This document shows, piece by piece, positions 1 to 9,073 of a stretch of 64,000 bases of DNA. The position numbers and the translations under genes were made by a program. Location: contig NZ_JBFOHP010000002.1 of the NCBI RefSeq assembly GCF_040907265.1, forward strand, positions 3,558,501-3,622,500, written 5' to 3'. The first letter of the stretch is position 1. Each line of letters begins with the position of its first letter. This DNA comes from Streptomyces sclerotialus (GTDB taxonomy: Bacteria; Actinomycetota; Actinomycetes; Streptomycetales; Streptomycetaceae). Under the pieces are notes generated by a model. It made no database searches, was not told the origin of the DNA, and saw only the letters and a list, made by a program, of their open reading frames with translations.

Positions 1-1612
1 CCGCTGCGGGTGGCGGGAGATGCCGGGCGGGGGCGAGGTCGACATCGTCGTCCAGCAGGTCGATGGCGGCCAGCGCACGCCGCACCCCCGGCCGTTCCTC
101 GATGCCGCCTTCGTGGTCGAAGGCCCGCCAGGCGTCCAGGACCGTGGCGCGCACGGTCTGCCAGTCGAGCTTGTCCCGGCCGCCCGGGGCCAGTTCGGCG
201 GTGTCGACGACGAGGAGGTGGGGGGCGGGCGGCGGGGCGCTGTCCGGCCGGTGCAGCACCCAGAGGTGCAGCGGAATGCCGTACGGCGGGGCCGCACCGG
301 CGGGCAGGGCGATGACGGCCCGCAGCGCGCCGCGGCGCAGCAGGTCGGCGCGGATACGGCGGCCGGAGCGGCGGGAGGCGGCGGCGGGCGGCATGAGCAG
401 GACGGCCGTACCGCCGACCTTGAGACGGGCGAGGGCGTGCTGGACCCAGGCGAGCTCCGATTCCGTGCGGGCGGGGAAGCCGTACTCCCAGCGGGGGTCG
501 TAGGCCAGGGTGTCGTGGCCCCAGTTGCGCTCGTTGAACGGCGGGTGCGTGAGGACGGCGTCGACCGCCAGGTCGGGGAAGGCGTCGGCGCGCAGCGTGT
601 CGGCGGCCTGGACCCGGACCTGCGTCTGCGGCGACCGCAGCGCCAGGCGCAGGGCGGTGAGCGCGGCGAGGTCGGCGTCGGCCTCCTGCCCGTACAGCGC
701 GGCGGGCCCCAACGGCGCCCCGCCGCCGCCCGAACCCCCGGGCCCGCCCCGGGACTCGCCCGCGGAGCCCGCCGCACCCCTGTCCGAGACACCCGGAGCG
801 GCCCTTTCGTACGCGCCGCCCCCGGCCTCTTCGTACGCCCCGTCCCCGGCCCCTTCGCACGTGCCGTCGCCGGCGGCTTCGTACGTGCCGTCGCCGGCGG
901 CCGGGTCGCGCGGGGGCTGCAGCAGGGTGCCCGTGCCGGCGGCCGGGTCGAGGACGGTCGTGGCGGGGCCGGCCAGTTCGGCCATGAGGGCGGCGAGGCC
1001 GGGCGGGGTGAGGGTGTACTGCCGGGGGTTGGCGTCCAGGTGGCGGCCGAGCAGGAATTCATAGGCCTGCGGAGCGCCTTCGGCGTCCTCGGCGAGCTCG
1101 GCGGCCGCCCGCACGAGTGCGCTGGACGGGGCGAGCGCCTCGCGGGTGAGGCCGGTGACGGGGTGGGCGGGGCCGAGCCGGGCGGTGAGGACCGTGTCCA
1201 GGGCGGGCGGCAGCAGGCCGGTCAGCTCGGCGTCGTCGCCGGCCCGGGCGAGTCCGCGCCAGACGGCGGGGCGGTCGCGGACGAGGAGGAGGACGGCGCC
1301 GACGTGCCGCAGGGCGACGGCGGCACCGGCCGGGTGGCCCATGACCTGCTGCCACACGCGCTCGCGCAGCGGGACCTCGGCGAGCTTGCCCTGGTCGCGC
1401 AGCCACCGCTCGACGGCGGTCAGGTCGAAGGCGGGGCTGGCTTCCGTGCCGCCCACGGGCTTGGGGAAGTCGGCGTGCCGACGGCGCCAGTTGCTGACCG
1501 CGGCCCGGCCCACGCCGGCCAGGCGCGCGATGCCCGCAGCGGTCACCTCCGCCGCGACCGCGGCCTCCAGCGGGGTCTCCGCCGGGATCTCCGGTGTTGC
1601 GTTCTCCGGCAC
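1..1612 (-). CDS. N-6 DNA methylase-like protein with N-terminal HTH (3' end cut by window)
   Basis: Reading the minus strand from a GTG at 1612 gives 537 codons that run off the left edge without a stop. A GGGAG ribosome site lies about 8 bases before the GTG, and the frame is closed by a TGA not far upstream. The N-terminus looks like a small HTH (GIARLAGVGRAAVSNWRRR). The middle carries SAM-binding motif I (DPAAGTGTLL) as in type I HsdM and N6-adenine methylases. The expected catalytic NPPF motif reads THPPFNERNWG, so the key Asn is His. A Gly/Ala-rich tandem stretch (repeats of A-G-D/G-G-x-Y-E) follows motif I. No specificity or restriction subunit is visible, so it may be solitary, a regulator, or catalytically altered. 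The family call is good; activity is uncertain. Confidence 0.8.
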   Translation of the reverse strand, partial: MPENATPEIPAETPLEAAVAAEVTAAGIARLAGVGRAAVSNWRRRHADFPKPVGGTEASPAFDLTAVERWLRDQGKLAEVPLRERVWQQVMGHPAGAAVALRHVGAVLLLVRDRPAVWRGLARAGDDAELTGLLPPALDTVLTARLGPAHPVTGLTREALAPSSALVRAAAELAEDAEGAPQAYEFLLGRHLDANPRQYTLTPPGLAALMAELAGPATTVLDPAAGTGTLLQPPRDPAAGDGTYEAAGDGTCEGAGDGAYEEAGGGAYERAAPGVSDRGAAGSAGESRGGPGGSGGGGAPLGPAALYGQEADADLAALTALRLALRSPQTQVRVQAADTLRADAFPDLAVDAVLTHPPFNERNWGHDTLAYDPRWEYGFPARTESELAWVQHALARLKVGGTAVLLMPPAAASRRSGRRIRADLLRRGALRAVIALPAGAAPPYGIPLHLWVLHRPDSAPPPAPHLLVVDTAELAPGGRDKLDWQTVRATVLDAWRAFDHEGGIEERPGVRRALAAIDLLDDDVDLAPARHLPPPAA

Positions 1613-1695
1613 CTGACTGGCTCCCGTCCGATCGCTCCGTCGCGTGCAGTGTCGCCTGTGTCAGCGAGCATACCCACGACTTCGCCACCAACCCC

Positions 1696-1709
1696 TTCAC
1701 GGCCGTGAA
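1696..1709. promoter_or_regulatory. 14-bp perfect palindrome (candidate operator)
   Basis: TTCACGGCCGTGAA is a perfect palindrome about 85 bases upstream of the methylase-like gene's GTG and about 200 bases upstream of the divergent DUF4190 gene. A further half-like copy (CCCGTGAA) lies about 20 bases to the right. The position between divergent genes suits an operator, perhaps for the HTH-bearing methylase-like protein itself. That link is inference. Confidence 0.4.
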
Positions 1710-1732
1710 TACACACTTTCCCGTGAATCGTG

Positions 1733-1761
1733 TTGACTCGGTTCACAGCCTCTGCTGTTAT
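1733..1761 (+). promoter_or_regulatory. Candidate HrdB-type promoter for the DUF4190 gene
   Basis: TTGACT and TGTTAT are separated by 17 bases, close to the vegetative -35/-10 pattern. The site lies about 145 bases upstream of the ATG at 1905. Between them the leader is strongly pyrimidine-rich on the + strand (about 1795-1860, runs of CTC and TTTTTT), unusual for this GC-rich DNA. Confidence 0.4.
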
Positions 1762-1904
1762 TGAGCCATCGCGCCACCTGCTCCATCTTTCACGCACTTC
1801 TCGGCTATCTCGGCTTTCTCCTCATCTCTCCTCTTTTTTCACCTCTCAGTTCTCCAGGTCGCTTCGTCAGAACCGATCGAGACTCCCGGAAGGGACCCAC
1901 AGCC

Positions 1905-2714
1905 ATGTCCCAGCAGATGCAGTTCCCGCCCGGTCCCCCGGTTCCGATGGGCGCCCCGGCTCCGCAGGCCGCGCGCAACGGCCTGGGCGTCACGGCCCTC
2001 GTGCTCGGTGTGATCGGCGTGCTGTCCGGCCTGATCCCGTTCTTCTTCTGGCTCGCCGGTCTGCTCGGCCTGCTGGCCCTGATATTCGGTCTGATCGGCC
2101 GCGGCCGCGCCAAGCGCGGTCAGGCCACCAACAAGGGCGTCGCGCTGGCCGGTGTGCTGCTCGGCATCGCGGCGCTGGTGGCGTCGGTGATCGGCGCGGT
2201 CATCACCTTCACCGCGGTCAAGGGCGCGGTGGACGAGATCAACAAGTCGCTGGAGACGTCCAAGGTGCAGCCCAAGGACGGGGCGAAGGGCGAGGACGCG
2301 GCCGGCTCCGAGGGCGGTGCGGGCGAGGCGCTGCACGCCGGCGACACCGCTGAGTACGACACGGGTCTGAGCGTCACGGTGTCCGAGGCCTCGCCGTACA
2401 CCGTCGACGAGTTCGCCGTCGGCCACAAGAAGAGCAACAAGGCCTACAAGATCACCGTGAAGGTGGAGAACAAGGGCAAGAAGAGCTTCGACAGCACGCT
2501 GACCCTGGTCGAGGCGCGCGCCGGCGAGGACGGCAAGAGCGCCGAGCAGATATTCGACGGCACGGTCGGCGAGGGCTTCACGGGCAAGATCCTGCCGGGC
2601 AAGACGGCGACCGTGGACTTCGCCTTCGACGCCCCCGCCGACGCGAAGAACCTCGACATCGACGTGTCGCCGGGCCTGGAGCACGAGGCGTCCCAGTGGG
2701 AGCTGAAGCTGTAG
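1905..2714 (+). CDS. DUF4190 and DUF4352 domain membrane protein
   Basis: This 269-residue protein starts at an ATG preceded by GGAAGGGA. A short Pro/Gln-rich N-terminus leads into a DUF4190-type pair of membrane helices (about residues 25-65 and 75-110, with the basic GRGRAKRGQATNKG link between them). After an acidic Gly-rich linker comes an extracellular immunoglobulin-like DUF4352 domain (from about residue 145: TAEYDTGLSVTVSEASPY; VKVENKGKKSF). Such proteins are common surface proteins of actinobacteria; no enzymatic function is known. It is monocistronic, with a strong hairpin downstream. Confidence 0.85.
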   Translation: MSQQMQFPPGPPVPMGAPAPQAARNGLGVTALVLGVIGVLSGLIPFFFWLAGLLGLLALIFGLIGRGRAKRGQATNKGVALAGVLLGIAALVASVIGAVITFTAVKGAVDEINKSLETSKVQPKDGAKGEDAAGSEGGAGEALHAGDTAEYDTGLSVTVSEASPYTVDEFAVGHKKSNKAYKITVKVENKGKKSFDSTLTLVEARAGEDGKSAEQIFDGTVGEGFTGKILPGKTATVDFAFDAPADAKNLDIDVSPGLEHEASQWELKL

Positions 2715-2732
2715 GACCGCAGCTGTTCCGCT

Positions 2733-2761
2733 CGGGGCCCGGCCACCACGGCCGGGCCCCG
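2733..2761 (+). terminator. Hairpin terminator after the DUF4190 gene
   Basis: CGGGGCCCGGCC (2733-2744) pairs perfectly with 2750-2761 around a 5-base loop. It sits 18 bases after the stop codon and faces a convergent gene, so it may end transcription in both directions. There is no T-run, as is usual in Streptomyces. Confidence 0.75.
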
Positions 2762-2796
2762 TCGCCTCTTCCCCCTACGTCTTCTCCGCCTGGCAG

Positions 2797-3561
2797 TCAC
2801 TTCGCGTGGAAGCGGGGCGGGGCCGCTGTCGGGTTGCCGCCGGTGGGGAGCTTCTCGGCCGGGCAGGTGTCCAGGACCTTCGCCATCGCGGCCTTCTCCG
2901 CCCGCGTCACCCACAGGCCGTACTTCTTCTTCACCGCGACCTGATGGGCGACGTAGTCGCAGCGGTAGCTCTTCTCGGCCGGCAGCCAGGTGGCCGCGTC
3001 GCCGTCGCTCTTCTGCCGGTTGGCGGAGGCGCCGACGGCGATGAGGTTCAGCGGGTCGTTGGCCAGCGCGATCCGCTTGGCGGCCGGCCACTGGCCGGCG
3101 CCCTTCTGCCAGGCGTCCGACAGCGCCACCACATGGTCGATGTCGACCAGGCTGTCACCGCGCCGGAAGAACACCCGCTGCCCCGTGTACGGATCCTTCG
3201 TCAGCTCTCCCGAAGCCACCTTGCAGTGCCCGTCCTGGAAGCGCACCCGGGTCAGATCGCGCTTCAGGATGTCCTCCCGGGTCGGGCAGCCGTTGCTGTC
3301 CGTGTCGGCCCAGGCGGTCCCGAACCGCTCCCGCTCGTAGCCGGTCTTCGGGGCGCGGCCCTTGACCGTCAGCGAGCCGAGCGCCGCCAGCGCGCTGCCC
3401 GGCTCCCCCGTCGCCGTGGGAACGTCCGGGCTTCCCCGGCCGTCTCCCTGAGTGCCGCCGCCCGACGGGATGCAGCCGGCCAGGGCGAGCGACGCGGCCA
3501 GGGCGGCAGCGGGGAGCGCGGCGCGGCGCAGGGGGGAAGCGGACCGTATCAAGGGGGACAT
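2797..3561 (-). CDS. HNH-type (DUF1524/GmrSD C-terminal-like) nuclease lipoprotein
   Basis: I start at the ATG at 3561 because it gives a classic lipoprotein signal peptide: MSPLIRSASPLRR, a hydrophobic core, then the lipobox LAGC near residue 27. An upstream in-frame start would add 37 arginine-rich residues before the signal. The mature protein (about 225 residues) contains DIDHVVALSDAW followed by NDPLNLIAV and ANRQKSDGD, the DHVVAL...N...N..K pattern of the HNH-fold DUF1524 domain. Secreted proteins of this type are common in Streptomyces and are thought to degrade extracellular nucleic acid, but the substrate is not established. A hairpin separates it from the convergent DUF4190 gene. 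Confidence 0.85.
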   Translation of the reverse strand: MSPLIRSASPLRRAALPAAALAASLALAGCIPSGGGTQGDGRGSPDVPTATGEPGSALAALGSLTVKGRAPKTGYERERFGTAWADTDSNGCPTREDILKRDLTRVRFQDGHCKVASGELTKDPYTGQRVFFRRGDSLVDIDHVVALSDAWQKGAGQWPAAKRIALANDPLNLIAVGASANRQKSDGDAATWLPAEKSYRCDYVAHQVAVKKKYGLWVTRAEKAAMAKVLDTCPAEKLPTGGNPTAAPPRFHAK

Positions 3562-3716
3562 CCAATCGTCGGTTGCGGCAGGGCGGGCGGCCGGGCGCGG
3601 CGGCGCGAGCCGGCCGGCCCGGGTGACCGTACGTCTCGTCGCCCACCTTGAATGACGGGCCGTCCGAGGCACAGGTTTCGAGTACCTTTTCGGAAGTCGA
3701 CAGAGTAAGGATCCAC

Positions 3717-5183
3717 ATGGAATCGGCCGCAGCCACCGCGGCGGGCGACGCCGGCGCCCGGACTCCGGCCGCGGCCGACGGCCGCCCCCGGCGCGGCCCC
3801 GGCGGCCTCCGCGGCGCCGCCGCCGCGCTCCGCGCCCCGCGCCTGGACCCGTACTGGACGGCCGCCGTCTTCTTCGTCCTCTTCACCACGCTGTCCGTGC
3901 AGCGTTACCGCACCATGGGCACGGTCTCCTGGGACCTCGGGATATTCGAGCAGGTCGTCCGCTCCTACGCGCATCTCCAGGCGCCCGTCGCCGACCTCAA
4001 GGGGCCGGGCGCGAACATCCTCGGCGACCACTTCAGCCCGGTCCTCGCCCTGCTCGCGCCGCTCTACCGGCTGATCCCGTCCCCCGTCACGCTGCTCACG
4101 GCACAGGCCGCGCTCTTCGCGCTGTCCGCCGTGCCCGTCACCCGGTGCGCCGGCAGGCTGTTCGGCCGCCGCGCCGGGCTCGCGCTCGGCGCGGCGTACG
4201 GCCTGTCCTGGGGGCTCCAGCGCGCCGTCGACTTCGACTTCCACGAGATCGCGTTCGCGCTGCCGATGATCGCCTTCTCACTGGAGGCGGTGGTGCGCCG
4301 GCGCTGGACCGCCGCGGTGTGCTGGGCCGCCCCGCTGGTCCTGGTCAAGGAGGACCTGGGGGTGACCGCTGCGGCCATCGGCGTGGTCATCGTGATCCGG
4401 GCGCGCCGGGCGGTGCCCGCGGCCGTCGCGCTCACCGTCTTCGGGCTCGCCGCCACCGCCCTCACCCTCGCCGTGATCATTCCGGCCTTCAACGGCGCCG
4501 GCTCGTACGACTACTGGACCAAGCTCAGCGGTGACGGCGGCCCGGCCCCGGTCATCCCCCTGGACACGGCCGTCCGCACACTGCTGTGGATCCTGCTGCC
4601 CACGACCGGTCTGCTCGCGTTGCGCTCACCGCTGCTGCTCGCCGCCGTACCGACCGTCGGCTGGCGTTTCGTCTCGCACGACGACCACTACTGGGGCACC
4701 GACTGGCACTACAGCGCCGTCCTGATGCCGGTGGCCTTCCTCGCCCTGATCGACGCGCTGCCCCGGTTCCGTACGAGCGCCCGCCCCTGGCTGCGCAGCT
4801 ACGCCGCGCACGTGCCGGCCGCCGCGCTGGCCGTTGCCCTCGCGCTGACGACGACGCTCCCGCTGGCGCGGCTCACCGAAGCGGCCACCTACCGCACGCC
4901 GGCCTCCGTCCCGCAGGCCGAGGCGCTGCTCGACCGCGTGCCCGACGGCGCGACGGTCGAGGCCGACGTCCGGCCCATCAGCCGGCTCACCGGCCGGACG
5001 ACGGTGTACTGGATAGGCGACACCCGCGGCATCGACCCGGACTACATCGCCGTCCAGCTGCGCGACGGACGGACCACGCCGCAGGCCGTCACGGAGGCCG
5101 AGGAGCGCCACCCGGGCGAGGTGTACGTACCGGACGGCGAGGCGGGCGGCCTGACGCTCCTCAAGCGCACCACGAAGGACTGA
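3717..5183 (+). CDS. DUF2079 polytopic membrane protein
   Basis: The predicted protein has 488 residues. I prefer the ATG at 3717 (AAGGA 7 bases upstream) over the in-frame ATG at 3648. A basic, Ala/Pro-rich N-terminus precedes many hydrophobic segments. The first luminal loop contains MGTVSWDLGIFEQVVRSYA and the next GDHFSPVLALLAPLYRL, both typical of DUF2079. DUF2079 resembles GT-C-fold glycosyltransferases in topology, so a lipid-linked sugar transfer role is possible but unproven. The C-terminal soluble part (about residues 400-488) resembles the periplasmic domain of that fold. The upstream region is shared with the divergent lipoprotein nuclease gene. Confidence 0.85.
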   Translation: MESAAATAAGDAGARTPAAADGRPRRGPGGLRGAAAALRAPRLDPYWTAAVFFVLFTTLSVQRYRTMGTVSWDLGIFEQVVRSYAHLQAPVADLKGPGANILGDHFSPVLALLAPLYRLIPSPVTLLTAQAALFALSAVPVTRCAGRLFGRRAGLALGAAYGLSWGLQRAVDFDFHEIAFALPMIAFSLEAVVRRRWTAAVCWAAPLVLVKEDLGVTAAAIGVVIVIRARRAVPAAVALTVFGLAATALTLAVIIPAFNGAGSYDYWTKLSGDGGPAPVIPLDTAVRTLLWILLPTTGLLALRSPLLLAAVPTVGWRFVSHDDHYWGTDWHYSAVLMPVAFLALIDALPRFRTSARPWLRSYAAHVPAAALAVALALTTTLPLARLTEAATYRTPASVPQAEALLDRVPDGATVEADVRPISRLTGRTTVYWIGDTRGIDPDYIAVQLRDGRTTPQAVTEAEERHPGEVYVPDGEAGGLTLLKRTTKD

Positions 5184-5186
5184 GGC

Positions 5187-5212
5187 GCGGCGGGGTCCCG
5201 GGGCCCCGCCGC
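5187..5212. terminator. Bidirectional hairpin between the DUF2079 gene and mfd
   Basis: GCGGCGGGG (5187-5195) pairs perfectly with CCCCGCCGC (5204-5212). It starts 4 bases after the DUF2079 stop and lies just beyond the convergent mfd stop, so it can serve both genes. Confidence 0.7.
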
Positions 5213-5221
5213 CGCGTCCCG

Positions 5222-8200
5222 TTACGACCCCAGGATCGACGTCAGGAACTCCCCGACCCACGCCAGCAGTTCGCGGCCGACCAGGGGCTTGCCGCCGATC
5301 TTGCCGGTGGCCGGGCGGGGCACCAGGACCTGGTGGGTGGCCGGCTTGATGACCGTACGCGGGTACAGCCGCTTCAGGCGCAGCTCCTGGGACTCGCGCA
5401 GCTCTACCGGGCCGAAGCGGATGTTGGAGCCCTGCAGGGTGATGTCGGTGACGCCGCAGGAGCGGGCGAGCATGCGCAGGCCCGCGACGAGCAGGAGGTT
5501 CTCCACCGGCTCCGGCAGCTTGCCGTAACGGTCGGTCAGCTCCTCGCGTACGGAGGCGATGTCCTCCTCGGTACTGGCGGAGGCGATCGCGCGGTAGGCC
5601 TGGAGACGGAGGCGCTCGCCGGGCGCGTAGTCGTGCGGGACGTGCGCGTCGACCGGCAGCTCGATCTTGACCTCCGCCGGCGGCTCCTCCTCCGCGCCGC
5701 CCTCCAGGGAGGCGCGGTAGTCCGCCACGGCCTCGCCGACCATGCGGACGTACAGGTCGAAGCCGACGCCCGCGATGTGGCCCGACTGTTCGCCGCCGAG
5801 GAGGTTGCCCGCGCCGCGGATCTCCAGGTCCTTCATCGCGACGTACATGCCGGCGCCCATCTCCGTGTGCTGGGCGATGGTGGCCAGGCGTTCGTGCGCG
5901 GTCTCCGTCAGGGGCTTCTCGGGCGGGTAGAGGAAGTAGGCGTAGCCGCGCTCGCGGCCCCGGCCGACCCGGCCGCGCAGCTGATGGAGCTGGGAGAGGC
6001 CGAAGTTGTCGCCACGCTCGACGATCAGGGTGTTGGCGTTGGAGATGTCGATGCCGGACTCCACGATGGTCGTGGCGACCAGCACGTCGGACTTCTTCTC
6101 CCAGAAGTCGACCACGACCTGTTCGAGGGCCGATTCCGACATCTGGCCGTGCGCGGTGGTGATGCGCGCCTCGGGGACGATCTCGCGGAGCCGGGCGGCC
6201 GCGCGGTCGATGGACTCCACACGGTTGTGGATGTAGAAGACCTGGCCCTCGCGGAGCAGTTCGCGGCGGATGGCGGCGCCGATCTGCTTCTCCTCGTACG
6301 GCCCGACGAAGGTGAGGACCGGGTGCCGCTCCTCGGGCGGGGTGGTGATGGTGGACATCTCGCGGATGCCCGTCACCGCCATCTCCAGCGTCCGGGGAAT
6401 CGGCGTCGCGGACATGGTCAGCACGTCGACGTTGGCGCGCAGCTTCTTCAGCTGCTCCTTGTGCTCGACACCGAAGCGCTGCTCCTCGTCGACGATGACC
6501 AGGCCCAGGTCCTTGAACTTGGTCTCGGAGGAGAACAGGCGGTGGGTGCCGATGACGATGTCGACCGAGCCGTCCTGGAGGCCTTCGAGGGTGGCCCTGG
6601 ACTCGGTCTCCGTCTGGAAGCGGGAGAGGGCGCGGACCTTGACGGGGAACTGGCCGTAGCGCTCGGTGAAGGTACCGAAGTGCTGCTGCACGAGCAGCGT
6701 GGTCGGCACGAGGACGGCGACCTGCTTGCCGTCCTGGACGGCCTTGAAGGCGGCGCGCACCGCGATCTCGGTCTTGCCGTAGCCGACGTCACCGCAGATC
6801 AGGCGGTCCATCGGGACCGTCTTCTCCATGTCCTCCTTGACCTCGGCGATGGTGGTGAGCTGGTCGGGCGTCTCCGCGTACGGGAACGCGTCCTCCAGCT
6901 CGCGCTGCCAGGGGGTGTCCGGGCCGAAGGCGTGGCCGGGCGCCGCCATCCGCGCCGAGTAGAGCTTGATCAGGTCGGCGGCGATCTCCTTGACGGCCTT
7001 CTTCGCGCGCGCCTTGGTCTTGGTCCAGTCGGCGCCGCCGAGGCGGTGCAGCGTCGGGGCCTCGCCGCCGACGTACTTGGTGACCTGCTCCAGCTGGTCG
7101 GTGGGGATGTAGAGACGGTCGCCGGGCTGGCCGCGCTTGGCGGGCGCGTACTCCACGAGGAGGTACTCGCGGGTGGCGCCCTGGACCGTGCGCTGCACCA
7201 TTTCGATGTACCGGCCCACGCCGTGCTGCTCGTGGACGATGTAGTCGCCCGCTTCGAGGGTGAGCGGGTCGATGGTCTTGCGGCGGCGGGCCGGCATCCG
7301 CGTGGCGTCCTTGCCGGCGGCCTTCTGGCCCGAGAGGTCGGTCTCGGTGAGCACCGCCAGCTTGAGCTGCGGGTCGACGAAGCCGTTGTCGATCGAGCCG
7401 CAGGAGACGTGCACGACGGACGGGGAGATCTCCGTCAGCTCCGGGTCCAGGCGGGCTGCGATGCCCTCGCCGCCGAGCACCTCGACCGTACGGGCCGCGG
7501 GGCCGTGGCCCTCGGTGAGGTACACCGTGCGCCAGCCGTCGGCCAGCCACTGCTTGGTGTCGGCGAGCGCGCGCTGGGTGTCGCCTCTGTACGTCTCCGG
7601 CGCGTGCATGCCGAGCTTGAGGGTGTCCCCGTCGTCCTCGCCCGCTTCGTCGGCGGCGAACTGGGAGACCGACCACCACATCATGCCCAGCTCGCGGGCG
7701 TGGTCCCGGACGTCGGCGATGCCCCACAGGGAGGCCGCGCCCACGTCGATGGGGGCTTCGCCGCCGCCGGCGGTGGCGGCCCAGGAGGCCTGGAGGAATT
7801 CCTGGCTGGTGGCGACCAGGTCGGCGGCGCGGGTGCGGACCCGCTCGGGGTCGCAGACCACGGTCATGGAGCCGGCCGGGAGGACGTCGAGCAGCAGCTC
7901 CATGTCGTCCACGAGGACGGGGGCGAGGGACTCCATGCCCTCGACGGCGATGCCCTCGGCGATCTTTCCGAGGAGTTCGCCCAGCTCGGGGTGGTTCTCG
8001 GCGAGCGCCGCCGCCCGCTCCCGGACGGAATCGGTGAGCAGCAGCTCGCGGCAGGGCGGTGCCCACAGGCCGTGCTCGGCGATCTCCAGGGAGCGCTGGT
8101 CGGCGACCTTGAAGTACCGGATCTCCTCGACGTCGTCGCCCCAGAACTCGACCCGCAGCGGGTGCTCCTCGGTGGGCGGGAAGACGTCCAGGATGCCGCC

Positions 8201-8758
8201 GCGCACGGCGAACTCGCCGCGCTTCTCGACCAGTTCGACGCGGGCGTACGCGGCGGCCGCCAGGCCGTCCACGATGTCACCGAGGTCCGCGGTCTGTCCC
8301 GTGCGCAGGGCGACGGGCTCCAGCTCGCCGAGGCCCTTGACCTGCGGCTGGAGCACGGAACGCACCGGCGCGACGACGACGGAGACGGGACCGGCGGCGG
8401 GGTCGTCCTTGCTGGGATGGGTGAGCCGGCGCAGCACGGCGAGGCGGCGGCCGACGGTGTCGGAGCGGGGCGAGAGGCGTTCGTGCGGCAGGGTCTCCCA
8501 GGACGGGTACTCCACGACGCTGTCGGCGGGCAGCAGCGAGCGCAGCGCGGCCGCCAGGTCCTCGGCCTCCCGGCCGGTCGCGGTGACCGCCAGCACCGGG
8601 CGCTGGGCGTCCCGGGCCAGACTCGCGACGGCGAAGGGGCGGGCGGCCGGCGGGCCGACCAGGTCCACGTGGGGGCGGTGCCCGTCGGTCGCGGCCTGCA
8701 CCGCTTCGGCCAGCGCCGGGTCCCGTACGACGGCGTCGAGCAGTCCTGTCAGGCTCAT
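5222..8758 (-). CDS. mfd: Transcription-repair coupling factor Mfd
   Basis: Mfd is a cytoplasmic DNA translocase that removes stalled RNA polymerase at lesions and recruits UvrA. The protein is 1,178 residues, normal for actinobacterial Mfd. The N-terminal third is UvrB-like. The RNA-polymerase-interacting CarD-like domain begins near residue 500 (GDYIVHEQHGVGRYIEM). The motor follows, with Walker A GDVGYGKTE near residue 655, DEEQRFGVEH near 754, TPIPRTLEMAV and QLRGRVGRGRERGYAY. The C-terminal TRCF domain closes the protein. The ATG at 8758 has GGAAG 8 bases upstream; the open frame continues far beyond it but without coding character. Confidence 0.98.
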   Translation of the reverse strand: MSLTGLLDAVVRDPALAEAVQAATDGHRPHVDLVGPPAARPFAVASLARDAQRPVLAVTATGREAEDLAAALRSLLPADSVVEYPSWETLPHERLSPRSDTVGRRLAVLRRLTHPSKDDPAAGPVSVVVAPVRSVLQPQVKGLGELEPVALRTGQTADLGDIVDGLAAAAYARVELVEKRGEFAVRGGILDVFPPTEEHPLRVEFWGDDVEEIRYFKVADQRSLEIAEHGLWAPPCRELLLTDSVRERAAALAENHPELGELLGKIAEGIAVEGMESLAPVLVDDMELLLDVLPAGSMTVVCDPERVRTRAADLVATSQEFLQASWAATAGGGEAPIDVGAASLWGIADVRDHARELGMMWWSVSQFAADEAGEDDGDTLKLGMHAPETYRGDTQRALADTKQWLADGWRTVYLTEGHGPAARTVEVLGGEGIAARLDPELTEISPSVVHVSCGSIDNGFVDPQLKLAVLTETDLSGQKAAGKDATRMPARRRKTIDPLTLEAGDYIVHEQHGVGRYIEMVQRTVQGATREYLLVEYAPAKRGQPGDRLYIPTDQLEQVTKYVGGEAPTLHRLGGADWTKTKARAKKAVKEIAADLIKLYSARMAAPGHAFGPDTPWQRELEDAFPYAETPDQLTTIAEVKEDMEKTVPMDRLICGDVGYGKTEIAVRAAFKAVQDGKQVAVLVPTTLLVQQHFGTFTERYGQFPVKVRALSRFQTETESRATLEGLQDGSVDIVIGTHRLFSSETKFKDLGLVIVDEEQRFGVEHKEQLKKLRANVDVLTMSATPIPRTLEMAVTGIREMSTITTPPEERHPVLTFVGPYEEKQIGAAIRRELLREGQVFYIHNRVESIDRAAARLREIVPEARITTAHGQMSESALEQVVVDFWEKKSDVLVATTIVESGIDISNANTLIVERGDNFGLSQLHQLRGRVGRGRERGYAYFLYPPEKPLTETAHERLATIAQHTEMGAGMYVAMKDLEIRGAGNLLGGEQSGHIAGVGFDLYVRMVGEAVADYRASLEGGAEEEPPAEVKIELPVDAHVPHDYAPGERLRLQAYRAIASASTEEDIASVREELTDRYGKLPEPVENLLLVAGLRMLARSCGVTDITLQGSNIRFGPVELRESQELRLKRLYPRTVIKPATHQVLVPRPATGKIGGKPLVGRELLAWVGEFLTSILGS

Positions 8759-9073
8759 GAAAAGGCTTCCGTCCCAGGGAGTCGGACAACGCGAACCACC
8801 GGCCGCTTCTTCACCGCGGGCTGGGCGCGACGCACGGGGCGTACGTGACGCCGGCAGCCGGTGCGCGGTGAGCGGGCCGGGGTTTCCCAGGGTACGCCCG
8901 ACCGCCGACAGCCACCGGCCGTACCGGCCTCCGGCACCCGTCCGCCCTGGCCCGCGCCGGTCCGCCCTCGCCCGCTCCGGTGCGCGGCTGTCCCGTTCCA
9001 CGAGACGACCCGTTCCGCAACCTGGGCCCGCATGGAATGGTGTCCGGTACACGAATACGGCGGAGGGGGCACG

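Noticed and set aside
4586-8848. Very long + strand open frame opposite mfd
   Set aside because: It is the mirror of the mfd coding frame in GC-rich DNA; its translation is low-complexity Arg/Gly/Ala with no motif.
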